NCBI GenBank assembly: GCA_016903675.1
Contig: JADQBA010000039.1
Span: forward strand, 1 to 64,000
DNA: 64,000 nt
Direction of reading: 5' to 3'
Source: Stigonema ocellatum SAG 48.90 = DSM 106950
GTDB lineage: Bacteria; Cyanobacteriota; Cyanobacteriia; Cyanobacteriales; Nostocaceae
Shown here: in pieces, positions 37,501 to 45,423 of the stretch
Layout of the letters: each line of letters begins with the position of its first letter
Position numbering within the stretch: the first letter of the stretch is position 1
Notes under the pieces: model-generated
The model's database searches: none
Seen by the model: the letters and a program-made list of their open reading frames with translations, nothing else
What the model was told of the DNA's origin: nothing
Made by a program: the position numbers and the translations under genes

Positions 37501-40500
37501 CAAAGCTAAAGGGGGTTTTCTGCAACACCCGATCTAGTGTTGTCAGTTGATAGGTATCTTGCATCCAGAATAAACGATTGCAGATGCCTTTGTGGGTGTT
37601 CATTACCCCTTTGGGCTTGCCAGTCGAGCCAGAAGTGTAGATCGCGTAAGCTAGATTGCTGGCTGTTACCTTACTAACTGGGTTTTCCACACTCTGGCGA
37701 CGTAGAACCTCACCGTCTTTGTCCAGGCAGACTACGCGTGCCTTGTGCTCAGGTAACTTTTCGAGAAACTTCTCTTGAGTCAACAACACTGAAATCTGAG
37801 CATCTGACAGCATAAAAGCCAGACGCTCCTTGGGATAGGTTGGATCTAGAGGGACGTAAGCCCCACCAGCTTTGAGAACCGCCAACAGACTCACCACCAT
37901 CTCTAGGGAGCGCTCTAGGTAGATGCCAACTAAGACTTCCGGTTCCACCCCCAGAACTTGCAGATGGTGCGCCAACTGATTGGCTCGCTGGTTTAGTTCC
38001 TGGTAGGTAATTTGTTCTTCTTCAAACACCACTGCTACTGCATTTGGTGTCTGCTTCACCTGGGTTTCAAACTCTTTATGAAGACAGGATTCCCTATTAT
38101 AATCTGCCAAAGTAGCATTCCACTCCAGCAGTAGTTGCTGCTGTTCAGAGTCGGTGAGGAGCGGCAGATTTGAGACTGACTGCTGTGGTAGTGCGACTAT
38201 ACCTTCGAGCAAGGTCTGAAAATGGTTTGCCATCCGAGCAATTGTGGCAGCATCGAACAGGTCTGTGTTATACTGCCAAGCAGCAGACAAGGCTCCATCC
38301 ACCTCAGCCATCATCAAAGTTAGCTCGAACTGAGCGATTCGCCTCTCCAAGCTCAGTGACTCCAGTTCAAGCTCCCCTAGTTTTATCCTTACTCCTGCTT
38401 CCCCTAAAGCAAAAGCTGCCAAACCTTCTTCGTTGATGAGGTGAGCTTTCTGCAAAACAAACATCACTTGGAAAAGCGGAGACCGACTAGAGTCCCGCAT
38501 TGGCTGTAGTTGCTCGACCAACTGTGGGAAGGGGTAATCTTGGTGAGCTAAGGCATCCAGTACAGAAGAGCGCACTTGGCTAAGAAACGCCTCAAATGTG
38601 GGGTTTCCGGAAAGATTCCCACGGCATACTACCGGGTTGACGAAATAGCCCACTACCCCTGCCAAATCAGCTCGACTTCTGCCAATTGTTGGGGAACCCA
38701 CCAGCAGATCCTCTTGTCCTGTGTAGCGGTAAAGTAACACTTGAAAGGCTGCTAGCAAGGTCATGTAGAGAGTGGCTCTGTGGGCGTGACTGAGGGTTTT
38801 GAGCCTTTGAGTCAGATTTGCGCTCAACTTCAAGGGCTGGGAAGCTCCTCTATAGGTTTGGATGGGTGGTCGAGGGCGATCAGTGGGCAGATTCAGCACT
38901 GGCAATTCTCCAGCTAGTTGCTTCTGCCAGTATGCCCATAGCCGTTCACCTTCTGGACTTGCCAGCATTGCTGCTGAAGTACGAACATAGTCGGTATACA
39001 AGAGTGCTAGTGGACTCAGGGTTGCTTTTGTACCAGCTTTATGCATCTGGTAAAGTATTCCTAGCTCATGGATCAGCACTGCACCAGACCAGAAGTCGGC
39101 GATAATATGATGCACAACCAGCAGGAGAGTGTGTTCCTGTGGCGATAAGCCGGAGGCTTGACGCTGCGCGTATCGCGTGAATAAGCTAACCCGTAGTAAG
39201 GGACCCTGCTCTAGATTAAAGGGACGATGGGCTTCTGCCACTAGGCGATCGTTCAAAGATGCCTCGCTCCAGGTTGAAACGTCTTCGTGCTGGAAACAAA
39301 CTGACTTGTGTTCGTGAATCTGCTGAATGGGTTGCCCATCTAGGTTGGTGAAGGTGGTTCGTAACGTTGGATGGCGTTCCACCAAGCTTTGAAACCCACG
39401 ACCCAATGCCGAAATGTCTAACTCTCCTTGAAGGCGGGCTGCACCCACAATATTGTAGGCTGGGCTTTCTGGTGCCAACTGGTGCAGAAAGTACAAGGCT
39501 TGTTGACCATAGGAGAGGGCATTTTCAATATTCGCTGACAAGGCTGAAGCGAGAGTCGTTTCCCTTGGAATGGGAGATGCTGTTAACTGGGCAAGTACCT
39601 CGCCTGCAAGCTGGTCGATACTAGAACCCTCTAGAAATCTCGCCATTGGCAAGACCACACCCAGGTTAGTTTCGATGCGGTTTTGAAGTTCAATAGCCAT
39701 TAGGGAATCGAGTCCCACAGTACTCAAGGGCTGCTGTTCGTCCAACTGAGACGGGGCTACCTTGAAAACCTGAGCCACCTGCTCCTGAAGATAAGACGCT
39801 AGCTTTAAGTGACGCTCTTGCGGCTTCAACTCTAGGAGGGCTTTTTGGGTTAGCGTCGCTTCGCGAACTGGGGTATATGAGTCTTCGAGGATACTGCTTC
39901 CTACAATATCCAAGTTTTCATTCAGAAAGCCAGCCTTACAGGCATACCGCTGAATCTTGCCACTGGAAGTTTTCGGGATGCTCCCAGTCTTTAGCAGCAA
40001 CACCCCATAAACTTGTAGCTCGTGTTCTTCCACCACCGCCTTACGGATGGCTCCAATCACTTCACCAATGTCCAGATTCCGGAGATAAGTGCGCTTCACT
40101 TCTATGGCTACCACCAACCGCTCTTCAAGAGCAGCCTCAATTGAAAATGCCGCACTACTACTCAGTTGCAGTGCTGGGTGGCTTTGTTCCACTGTTTTTT
40201 CAATATCCTGCGGATAATGGTTGCGACCCCGAATGACGATTAGGTCTTTAAGGCGACCAGTAATGAACAGTTCGTCCCCCCGCAAAAAACCCAAATCTCC
40301 AGTGCGTAGAAACGGACCTTCCTCACTGTCTGCTAGGTATGCCTGGAAAGTCTGCTTTGTTTGCTCAGTTCGGTTCCAATAGCCGACAGCCACGCTGAGT
40401 CCTTTAACCCAAATTTCACCCACCTCATGAGGGGCGCATCGGGTTGCAGTTTCGGGATGAGCAATAACAATCTGTAGGTCTTGCAGGGGTTGACCGCAAC

Positions 40501-41629
40501 CCACCAGCGTCTGGGCATCTACCTCCTCTGAAGGAGCGCCCACTACCTGATTTTGCCCCAGTGCTGATTGTTGGACACACAGAAGGACTGGTGGAGCCGC
40601 TTTCAAGCCACCAGAAACAATTAGGGTTGTTTCAGCCATGCCGTAACACGGGTAGAAAGCCTCGCGACGGAAGCCACACTGGGTAAAGACTGCTGTAAAC
40701 CGCTCAATAGTCTGGGCACGGATAGGTTCAGATCCATTAAAAGCAACCTCCCAACTACTTAGGTCGAGAGTCGCCCGCTGTTCTTCGGTAATCTTGCTCA
40801 CGCATAGGTCGTAGGCAAAGTTGGGTCCACCACTGGTGGTTGCTTTATAACGAGAAATTGCTTGTAGCCAGCGCAGGGGGCTTTGTAGAAAAGCCACTGG
40901 AGACATGAGGATACATGGGATACCCAAGTACAAGGGCTGAAGCATATTCCCAATCAGACCCATGTCATGAAACAGAGGGAGCCAACCCACGAAGATAGTT
41001 TTCTCCGTGTGCTGCATAGCTTTTTGGATGATGCTTTCGTTATGTAGTATGTTGCCATGGCTCACCATTACGCCCTTTGGTGCTGCCGTGGAACCTGATG
41101 TGTATTGTAGAAAAGCCAAAGTATCGCTATTTACCGCCATCTCCTGCCATGTGCCTTCAAGACCACTTGGAATACTATCAGTGGTCAGCCATTGCATAAT
41201 CTTGAGGTTTGGAGCTAGGAGTAACTGACGCTCTATCTGGGTCAAAATCGTTGTAGTTGTCAGCACCACAGTTGCTTGGGCATCCGCTACAATGGCTTGG
41301 AGGCGAGGCATGGGTCGGTTCAACCGAGGTGGATAAGCGGGTACGGCAACGACTCCGGCGTACAGGCATCCGAAAAAGGCGGCAATGAATTCTAACCCTG
41401 GCGGGTAGAGCAGTAAGGCACGCTCTCCACTGACTCCCTGGCTTTGAAGTAAGGCAGCAATGGCTCGAGCTTGACAATCGAGTTCCCCATAAGTCAAACT
41501 ATCCCCTTCTACCTCTCCATCTTGTAGAAAAGAATAAGCCTTCTGTTCCGGCTGTTGGAGCGCTCTCCAACGGAGAATTTCTATCAACGTGGAGAACTCC
41601 ATCGGTAGCTGGGAAAAGTGTTTGCCCAT
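31553..41629 (-). CDS. FAAL-initiating NRPS, FAAL-ACP-C-A(Ser)-PCP-C-A-PCP-E
   Basis: 3358 residues. The fatty acyl-AMP ligase (about 1-595) has YTSGSTAAPKGVMVSH, GWLPLFHDMGLIG and CYGMAETTL. ACP: VGLDSLMA (Ser about 641). C1 has HHIIADFWS, as in starter C domains that acylate the first amino acid. A1 code DVWHMSLVDK indicates Ser; an unusual ~40-residue insert lies between its A8 and A9. PCP1: GGDSIRSI. C2 (about 1835-2270) reads CHTSILDGWS, so the catalytic second His is Thr. A2 code is DSALIAEVWK, identical to the last A domain of the line. PCP2: GGDSIQSI. The epimerase ends the protein with HHLVVDGVSFRILLEDL. It should start the line with an N-acyl-Ser. An alternative start is ATG 41602; neither has a clear ribosome site. 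Confidence 0.93.
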   Translation of the reverse strand: MGKHFSQLPMEFSTLIEILRWRALQQPEQKAYSFLQDGEVEGDSLTYGELDCQARAIAALLQSQGVSGERALLLYPPGLEFIAAFFGCLYAGVVAVPAYPPRLNRPMPRLQAIVADAQATVVLTTTTILTQIERQLLLAPNLKIMQWLTTDSIPSGLEGTWQEMAVNSDTLAFLQYTSGSTAAPKGVMVSHGNILHNESIIQKAMQHTEKTIFVGWLPLFHDMGLIGNMLQPLYLGIPCILMSPVAFLQSPLRWLQAISRYKATTSGGPNFAYDLCVSKITEEQRATLDLSSWEVAFNGSEPIRAQTIERFTAVFTQCGFRREAFYPCYGMAETTLIVSGGLKAAPPVLLCVQQSALGQNQVVGAPSEEVDAQTLVGCGQPLQDLQIVIAHPETATRCAPHEVGEIWVKGLSVAVGYWNRTEQTKQTFQAYLADSEEGPFLRTGDLGFLRGDELFITGRLKDLIVIRGRNHYPQDIEKTVEQSHPALQLSSSAAFSIEAALEERLVVAIEVKRTYLRNLDIGEVIGAIRKAVVEEHELQVYGVLLLKTGSIPKTSSGKIQRYACKAGFLNENLDIVGSSILEDSYTPVREATLTQKALLELKPQERHLKLASYLQEQVAQVFKVAPSQLDEQQPLSTVGLDSLMAIELQNRIETNLGVVLPMARFLEGSSIDQLAGEVLAQLTASPIPRETTLASALSANIENALSYGQQALYFLHQLAPESPAYNIVGAARLQGELDISALGRGFQSLVERHPTLRTTFTNLDGQPIQQIHEHKSVCFQHEDVSTWSEASLNDRLVAEAHRPFNLEQGPLLRVSLFTRYAQRQASGLSPQEHTLLLVVHHIIADFWSGAVLIHELGILYQMHKAGTKATLSPLALLYTDYVRTSAAMLASPEGERLWAYWQKQLAGELPVLNLPTDRPRPPIQTYRGASQPLKLSANLTQRLKTLSHAHRATLYMTLLAAFQVLLYRYTGQEDLLVGSPTIGRSRADLAGVVGYFVNPVVCRGNLSGNPTFEAFLSQVRSSVLDALAHQDYPFPQLVEQLQPMRDSSRSPLFQVMFVLQKAHLINEEGLAAFALGEAGVRIKLGELELESLSLERRIAQFELTLMMAEVDGALSAAWQYNTDLFDAATIARMANHFQTLLEGIVALPQQSVSNLPLLTDSEQQQLLLEWNATLADYNRESCLHKEFETQVKQTPNAVAVVFEEEQITYQELNQRANQLAHHLQVLGVEPEVLVGIYLERSLEMVVSLLAVLKAGGAYVPLDPTYPKERLAFMLSDAQISVLLTQEKFLEKLPEHKARVVCLDKDGEVLRRQSVENPVSKVTASNLAYAIYTSGSTGKPKGVMNTHKGICNRLFWMQDTYQLTTLDRVLQKTPFSFDVSIWEFFWPLMTGARLVVARPGGHQDGAYLVKLIQQQQITTLHFVPSMLQVFLEEPSLETCQNIRQVMCSGEALPFKLQERFFARLNADLHNLYGPTEAAVDVTFWASERHSHKHIVPIGRPIANTQIYLLDTHLQPVPVGVPGELHIGGVGLARGYLNQAELTALKFIPNPFSNSPGARLYKTGDLARYQPDGSIEYLGRADYQVKLRGFRIELDEIEAVLSQHPAVREVVVLVRDTNRNEKRRDFTPFTDVENPSNITGLRRLLKGEIAELQAEYGKERLVAYFVTRSKPAPTVTELRRFLLEKLPNYMVPAAFVMLDALPLMPNGKIDRRSLPDPGKARPDLEKAFVAPRTQVEEVLAEVWAEMLNIEQVGIHDNFFELGGDSIRSIQVLAKAQARNLSFSLQQLFQHQTIDTLAQEVTFAEPSSLSTLKTEAFSLLCDQDRQKLPKGVEDAYPLARVQAGVIFHTQSMPDSPMYHDIFLYNLQVHFDTHIFQACVQQVVDRHPILRTSFDLTNFSEPLQLVHQTVAAPFQVEDLRGLSPEEQQQVLFSWIEAEKRRNFDWSCPPFIRFFIHRLTDQSFYLTFSCHTSILDGWSKACLLTELLHRYHALLNGEVSAIEPTPTIAYRDFIALERSILKSKECQDYWTQKLAGCVTTKLPQSHQTHRRTDAPQIGFLDVPISPEISDGLKKLARRAEVPLKSVLLAAHLKVMSLLSGDIDILTGLESNGRLEEADGEKTLGIHLNTVPFRFKLTVGTWIDLVQQVFAAERELLPFRRYPYADLHQLVGRQALQPLVDTVFNYTHFHVYQHLQALKDLAVLGARGFGETHFTLRSEFNLNHASDCIQLDLECNLTQIGDAQLETIGNYFTQTLTAMSTQPFEHHESQCLLPEQERLTLLMEWNNTATRYPQNCCIHQQIEATAARNPDAIAVVFDEHLLTYQELNTRANALAHYLQRLGVRPNVRVALCVERSLEMIVGILGILKAGGAYVPLDPTYPQERLAFMLEDAQVPVILTQTRLVARLPKHQTAVLCLDSHWDILVTESTQNPISTSTLENLAYVIYTSGSTGQPKGVLVTHQNLAHSTNARIAYYPEPFTSFLLVSSFAFDSSVASIFWTLCQDKILVLPREGLQRDIWQLAHLIAQHQVSHWLSIPSLYSALLEHTESTQLISLRTVIVAGESCSTELVERHYQQLPNTSLFNEYGPTEATVWCSVYNCQNHDLRNPVPIGRPIANTQIYLLNSYLQPVPIGVRGEIHIGGNGVARGYHNRPELTADKFIPNPLNQEPGTRLYKTGDLGRYLPDGNIEFLGRIDSQVKLRGYRIELTAIEVVLQQHSDVLEAVVSVWEDESLNKRLVGYVVLEPGSATTTNELQRFLRQHLPEYMIPSVWVRLDALPLNANGKVDRQSLPAPDQVLNSTEQAEGTELEADPRTPVEEMLVNLWTQALGLDRVGIYDNFFELGGDSIQSIQIVAKANHAGLLLSSNQLFEHPTIAELATVIGKIKPRQAQQEPVQGPVALTPIQHWFFEQNFPEPHYWNQAVLLEVQPDQDPSLLEAAFQQLLIHHDALRLRFEQTQEHWLQTNHGPFEKVCFSQFDLSNIPMPEQESAIERIATELQSRLNLSAGPLLKVAFFCFGDRKPSRLLLILHHLVVDGVSFRILLEDLQTAYQQLSHGEAISLPPKTTSFQQWSGLLQEYAQSPQLQQELAYWLVEPKAQVMPLPVDYPEGSNIEGSNCIVSVSLTPEETRALLQEVPATYHTEINEVLLTALVQTTSQWTGTPNLLIDLEGHGREEIFAGVDLSRTVGWFTSVFPVQLNLDKAETPVEALMSVKEQMRRIPKRGIGYGLLRYCSEEQEIIEKLRNQPQAELIFNYLGQFDRVLHKSSPLRLTNESHGKIKSAYGTRSYLLRVSGKVVEGQFQMIWAYSENLHRQATVEMLAQGFVAELRLLIAHCQSTDAVSFIPSDFPEAELSEEELSNILANYI

Positions 41630-42210
41630 TTGTGCAATTACTTAATTTATATGGGGTAAAGGTCATGCATTACTAACTTTCTTTTGTCCGACTGGGAAAA
41701 GGCAAATCGCGGAAATTCTTTCCTTGTAAACACTTGGGCAAATTCGCGCTCGAACCGGATTGAAAAAAAGAATATAAAGCGTGAAAATCTTGCCTCGTAA
41801 GTATTTCCCATTTCGTCTCCCCACGGAAAGTGACAAAAATAAAGTTAAGACTCTGAGTTGAGTTTCCAAAAAGTGCGGGAAATTTTACCTCTCCCAATGG
41901 GTTTCCCTGAGTAGCTTTGAATGCCTCTGCTTAAATATCATCGTTGATTGGTTATATTCGCATTCTGTTGTTAATTATAAGGGTGTCGCTCTACTTGTCA
42001 AGCATTTTGCTGAGAATAAATGGGATGTAAAAAATATAAATTTTCCCAAGGTAATATTTAAATATATTACCTTATTATTGATAACAAAGTAAAGGTATCT
42101 TATTCATAAATTCGCTACATATTTTCATAAATTTAGCGATTATCTATCAAAAAAGCCCTTAATGAATCTTATTTCTAAAAATCCTGTATTCTTGTCAAAT
42201 AAGTTAAAAC

Positions 42211-42233
42211 AAATTTGACATCATGTCAAATTT
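42211..42233. promoter_or_regulatory. Perfect palindrome, candidate operator
   Basis: AAATTTGACAT - C - ATGTCAAATTT: 11-bp perfect arms around one base. It is centrally placed between the divergent synthase and receptor genes and shares its TTTGACA core with elements upstream of the receptor and tonB genes. It does not match the classical Fur-box consensus. The binding protein is unknown. Confidence 0.55.
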
Positions 42234-42450
42234 TAAAAAGCTTATAAATCAGAGCAAGCGCATCTCAAATGCTATTGACATAACCAATGTTTTGTGTGTG
42301 TTGTACGTATTTCCGCTGCTCACCTTGAAAGGGCTAATCATATTGACAGAAATAGTCTTGTATGGAGTGGCATAAGTCAGGCAATGAGCGCTTTCTTTCA
42401 TTTGGGTAGGAGAAGTTTCAATACAGTTCGGTTAAGGGTAGTTGGCGGAC

Positions 42451-42484
42451 GAAGAAACCCGGTAACTTCTGCGAAACCGGGTTT
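42451..42484. repeat. GAAACCCGGT palindromic repeat
   Basis: GAAACCCGGT, then AACTTCTGCGAA, then ACCGGGTTTC; same family as at 11.38 and 48.2-48.3 kb. It sits in the leader region upstream of the TonB-receptor gene. Confidence 0.8.
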
Positions 42485-42517
42485 CTGTCTGGGTGCTTAT
42501 CCGAACCGTATTGGGAG

Positions 42518-42542
42518 AAGTTTGACAGCTCGTCATTTGACA
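42518..42542. promoter_or_regulatory. 25-bp element shared with the tonB upstream region
   Basis: AAGTTTGACAGCTCGTCATT followed by TGACA. It matches 46560-46584 at 23 of 25 positions. Each copy lies in the spacer 150-180 bp before a TonB-system gene (receptor or tonB). It contains two TTTGACA-type half-sites, as does the palindrome at 42211. It may be a regulator site, or simply a pair of -35-like hexamers. Confidence 0.5.
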
Positions 42543-42693
42543 GGATTGTCCTGAATCTGAAACTCTTATATATTGGTTGGCTGACTACGCCAACGTATTT
42601 GCGGCTACAAGACTAAGTTCGGGGTAATTTGAGCTTAAAAGTTCATACCTAATAGGGGTTGCGCCCTGTTAGTCGGCTGTGGTATGGAGGGAG

Positions 42694-45375
42694 ATGTTGA
42701 AACTAGAGCAAATCGGTTATTTTGTCGGCATTGTAGGAGTTATCAGTGTGCTAACAATGCTGCCTGCAAGGGCAGAGGTGGAAGAATTATTGGCCCAGGT
42801 GAATACACTAGCAAGGGATATACAGCCAAGAGCAAACTCTCCTGAAGTCGGGTCTTTGAAGGCTGATCAGGTCACTGCCCCAAGAGGGACAGGGGCAAAA
42901 ACTCAAGTATCCATTACTGAGATTCCCCAAATCAGTGACATCCCGCGCCCCCACACCAGTGCCAAAGACTTGTTGGCGCAGGAACAGCACAATGAAGTTA
43001 CTCAAGTCACAGGGGTGCGCCTGAACCGAACGAAGAGTGGTTTGGAAGTTATCTTAGAAACTCGAAGATCTGACAAGCTGCAAACCAAAATCACAAAAGA
43101 GGGTAATAACTTTGTTGCAGACATTTCTAACGCTCAAGTGCGCCTAACTAGTGGCAATTCCTTCCGTCAAGACAACCCAGCCACTGGAATAACTACGATA
43201 ACGGTAATTAATCAGGATCAAAATAGTATCCGGGTAACAGTGACGGGTAAAGAGGGTGTACCGACTGTCAGGTTGTTTGACAGCAATGATGGTCTAATTT
43301 TCGGGGTAACAACCGTTGCATCCACCACACAGCAACAGCAGCAACCGCAAGCTAAACCATCGGATGAAACTAATGAACCCATTGAAGTAGTGGTGACGGG
43401 TGAGCGAGAAAGAGGGGAAAGAGGATACAGTGTACCAAGTGCCAGCACGGCAACAAAGATAGAAGTGCCACTGCGCGACATTCCTCAGTCGATACAGGTC
43501 ATTCCACGTCAGATCATTGAGGATCGGCAGGTGGAACGTGTTTCTGAGGTAGGCGAAAATGTGAGTGGTGTCCTGCCTAGACCTGGTTACGGCGGCTTAT
43601 CTTCAGTCGGTTTCTACATTCGCGGGTTTAATCAAAGAACCGAAAACTTCCGCAACGGGTTCCGAGACTTAGGTTTTCTCAGTCCTCGTGAGGTAGCGAA
43701 TGTCGAGCGAGTTGAGTTTCTCAAAGGTCCTGGCTCAGTCTTATATGGTGGTGGTGTCTTGGGTGTGGGTGGAGTTGTCAACACAGTGACTAAAAAGCCG
43801 CTCGACCAACCAGGCTATCAAGCGAACCTGACCCTCGGCAATTACGACTTCTATCGCCCGACAATTGATTTTACTGGACCACTAGTATCTGATGGCTCCC
43901 TGTTATATCGCTTCAATGTTGCCTATGAAAATGGAGGCAGTTTCCGTGATTTCAATAGCAACGAAAATATCTTTGTTGCACCAGCACTGACTTGGAAAAT
44001 TGATTCCAGAACCAAACTGACCACTGAATTTGAATATCAACACGACCAATTTGTCTCTGATTTTGGATTTCCATTTGAACCTGAATCTTTGAAACTCCCT
44101 AGAAATAGATTTCTGGGAGTACCAGGCTTTAATCATGCGGACGTTGACGGGAAATCAATCACTTACAACTTGGAGCATGAATTCAGTGATAGCTGGCGTT
44201 TCAGGCAGGGTTTTAACGCGATCGTAGCGAGTGGGGATATCCGAGCGATATACTTGAAGGATCTAGAGAGCGACAGGCAAACCCTTAATCGCGAGGCAGA
44301 TAAATCCCATGAAGAACAAGAAAACTACTCTCTACAGAATGAAATCTTTGGCAAGTTTAAGACGGGAGACTTAAGCCATAATGTCTTGGTAGGAGTAGAG
44401 CTAGCTCGTTACAAATCCAGTTACGATTTTTTCACTGCAACAGTAGATTCAATTAATATCTTTAACCCAAAGTATAATGCAAATATCGGACAATTTCAGC
44501 AAGATTCTTATGAGAAGTATGGCTCTGACAATCTTGGCATCTACTTTCAAGATTTAATTGATCTTCTACCCAATCTCAAACTTCTTGGTGGTGGTCGTCT
44601 TGACTTAAATGATTCATCTTATGTCAATCTCCTAACTAACCAAACAATCAATGAGCAATCGAACACTCATTTCTCACCCCGAGTAGGTCTAGTTTATCAA
44701 CCAAGGGAGACCACATCAGTGTATTTCAGCTGGTCGAACTCTTTCAACCCTCAGTTCCGTGGCATGAATCGCACGAATGAACAATTTAAACCGGAAACAG
44801 GGGAGCAATTTGAGGTTGGGGTTAAGCAGGAATTTCTCAACAATCGGCTCTCAGGAACGCTGGCATTCTACCAGCTGACCCGCCAGAATGTGCTAACACC
44901 AGACCCAAGCGATCGCAAATTCAGCATTCAGACGGGCGAACAGAGAAGCCGTGGCATTGAACTAGACATCGCAGGTCTAATATTACCCGGATGGAAAATT
45001 ATCGCCACCTACGCTTACACAGATGCTTTTGTGACTAAAGACAACACTATTCCCATTGGTAACCGATTGGATAATGCACCGCAACACAGCGCTAGTTTAT
45101 GGACAACGTATGAAATCCAGAAAGGCAGTTTGCAAGGGTTGGGATTTGGCGCAGGGTTATACTATGTAGGAGAGCGAGAAGCAACACTGCCCAATACTTT
45201 CAGACTGCCTAATTATATAAGGACTGATGCTGCGGTCTTCTATCGAAGAGATAATTATAGGGTTGCTTTGAATATTAAGAATCTGTTGGGTGTTAAGTAT
45301 TACGAAGTTGGCGGAGATGGTCTGTTGCCTGGAGCGCCGTTGACAGTGCTGGGAACAATGTCTATTCAGTTTTGA
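42694..45375 (+). CDS. TonB-dependent siderophore-type receptor with AMIN domain
   Basis: About 893 residues from the ATG at 42694, which follows GGAGGGAG; a GTG at 42679 would add five residues. A signal peptide (GYFVGIVGVISVLTMLPARA) is followed by a linker, an AMIN domain (TGVRLNRTKSGLEVILETR..., about 105-210) typical of cyanobacterial receptors, a plug domain (EVPLRDIPQSIQVIPRQII, VEFLKGPGSVLYGGGVLGV) and a 22-strand-type barrel ending in the C-terminal aromatic TVLGTMSIQF. The plug and barrel phrases are those of the ferrichrome/ferric-siderophore group. It is divergent from the lipopeptide synthase and followed by PepSY and TonB genes, so it probably imports the operon's product as a metal complex, or a related siderophore. 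Confidence 0.92.
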   Translation: MLKLEQIGYFVGIVGVISVLTMLPARAEVEELLAQVNTLARDIQPRANSPEVGSLKADQVTAPRGTGAKTQVSITEIPQISDIPRPHTSAKDLLAQEQHNEVTQVTGVRLNRTKSGLEVILETRRSDKLQTKITKEGNNFVADISNAQVRLTSGNSFRQDNPATGITTITVINQDQNSIRVTVTGKEGVPTVRLFDSNDGLIFGVTTVASTTQQQQQPQAKPSDETNEPIEVVVTGERERGERGYSVPSASTATKIEVPLRDIPQSIQVIPRQIIEDRQVERVSEVGENVSGVLPRPGYGGLSSVGFYIRGFNQRTENFRNGFRDLGFLSPREVANVERVEFLKGPGSVLYGGGVLGVGGVVNTVTKKPLDQPGYQANLTLGNYDFYRPTIDFTGPLVSDGSLLYRFNVAYENGGSFRDFNSNENIFVAPALTWKIDSRTKLTTEFEYQHDQFVSDFGFPFEPESLKLPRNRFLGVPGFNHADVDGKSITYNLEHEFSDSWRFRQGFNAIVASGDIRAIYLKDLESDRQTLNREADKSHEEQENYSLQNEIFGKFKTGDLSHNVLVGVELARYKSSYDFFTATVDSINIFNPKYNANIGQFQQDSYEKYGSDNLGIYFQDLIDLLPNLKLLGGGRLDLNDSSYVNLLTNQTINEQSNTHFSPRVGLVYQPRETTSVYFSWSNSFNPQFRGMNRTNEQFKPETGEQFEVGVKQEFLNNRLSGTLAFYQLTRQNVLTPDPSDRKFSIQTGEQRSRGIELDIAGLILPGWKIIATYAYTDAFVTKDNTIPIGNRLDNAPQHSASLWTTYEIQKGSLQGLGFGAGLYYVGEREATLPNTFRLPNYIRTDAAVFYRRDNYRVALNIKNLLGVKYYEVGGDGLLPGAPLTVLGTMSIQF

Positions 45376-45423
45376 TTGTTTGAAAAGTCAACCCTACCAA
45401 AAGGTAGAGCTTAAACGGAGAGC

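Larger units (their letters stand above)
41630..42693. promoter_or_regulatory. Divergent control region between the NRPS operon and the TonB receptor
   Basis: A gene-free ~1.06 kb with an AT-rich core at 41950-42300. Several TTGACA/TGTCAA words occur: TTGTCAA (42192-42198), the 23-bp palindrome at 42211-42233, ATTGACA (about 42273 and 42341) and the element at 42518-42542. It also contains a GGTTCGGTTAAGGG-like box (about 42428), a GAAACCCGGT palindrome (42451-42484) and a CAATGAGCGCTTTCTTTCATT repeat end (about 42381) shared with 62569. The placement implies joint control of synthesis and uptake genes. Short open frames at 41.66-41.90 kb do not look like genes. Confidence 0.6.

Noticed and set aside
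17202..41629. Assignment to a named cyanobacterial product such as cyanochelin, puwainaphycin or aeruginosin
   Set aside because: FAAL start and TonB neighbours recall some of these, but the order with an A-less module, a KR-PKS, Thr, and reductive release does not match any cluster I can recall with confidence.
41663..41897. Two overlapping short minus-strand frames upstream of the FAAL-NRPS
   Set aside because: No recognisable domain and two frames open over the same bases; more likely leader or repeat DNA than genes.
41950..42300. Possible Fur box in the synthase/receptor spacer
   Set aside because: AT-rich words such as TTATTGATAAC occur, but none matches the classical GATAATGATAATCATTATC layout well enough to call.
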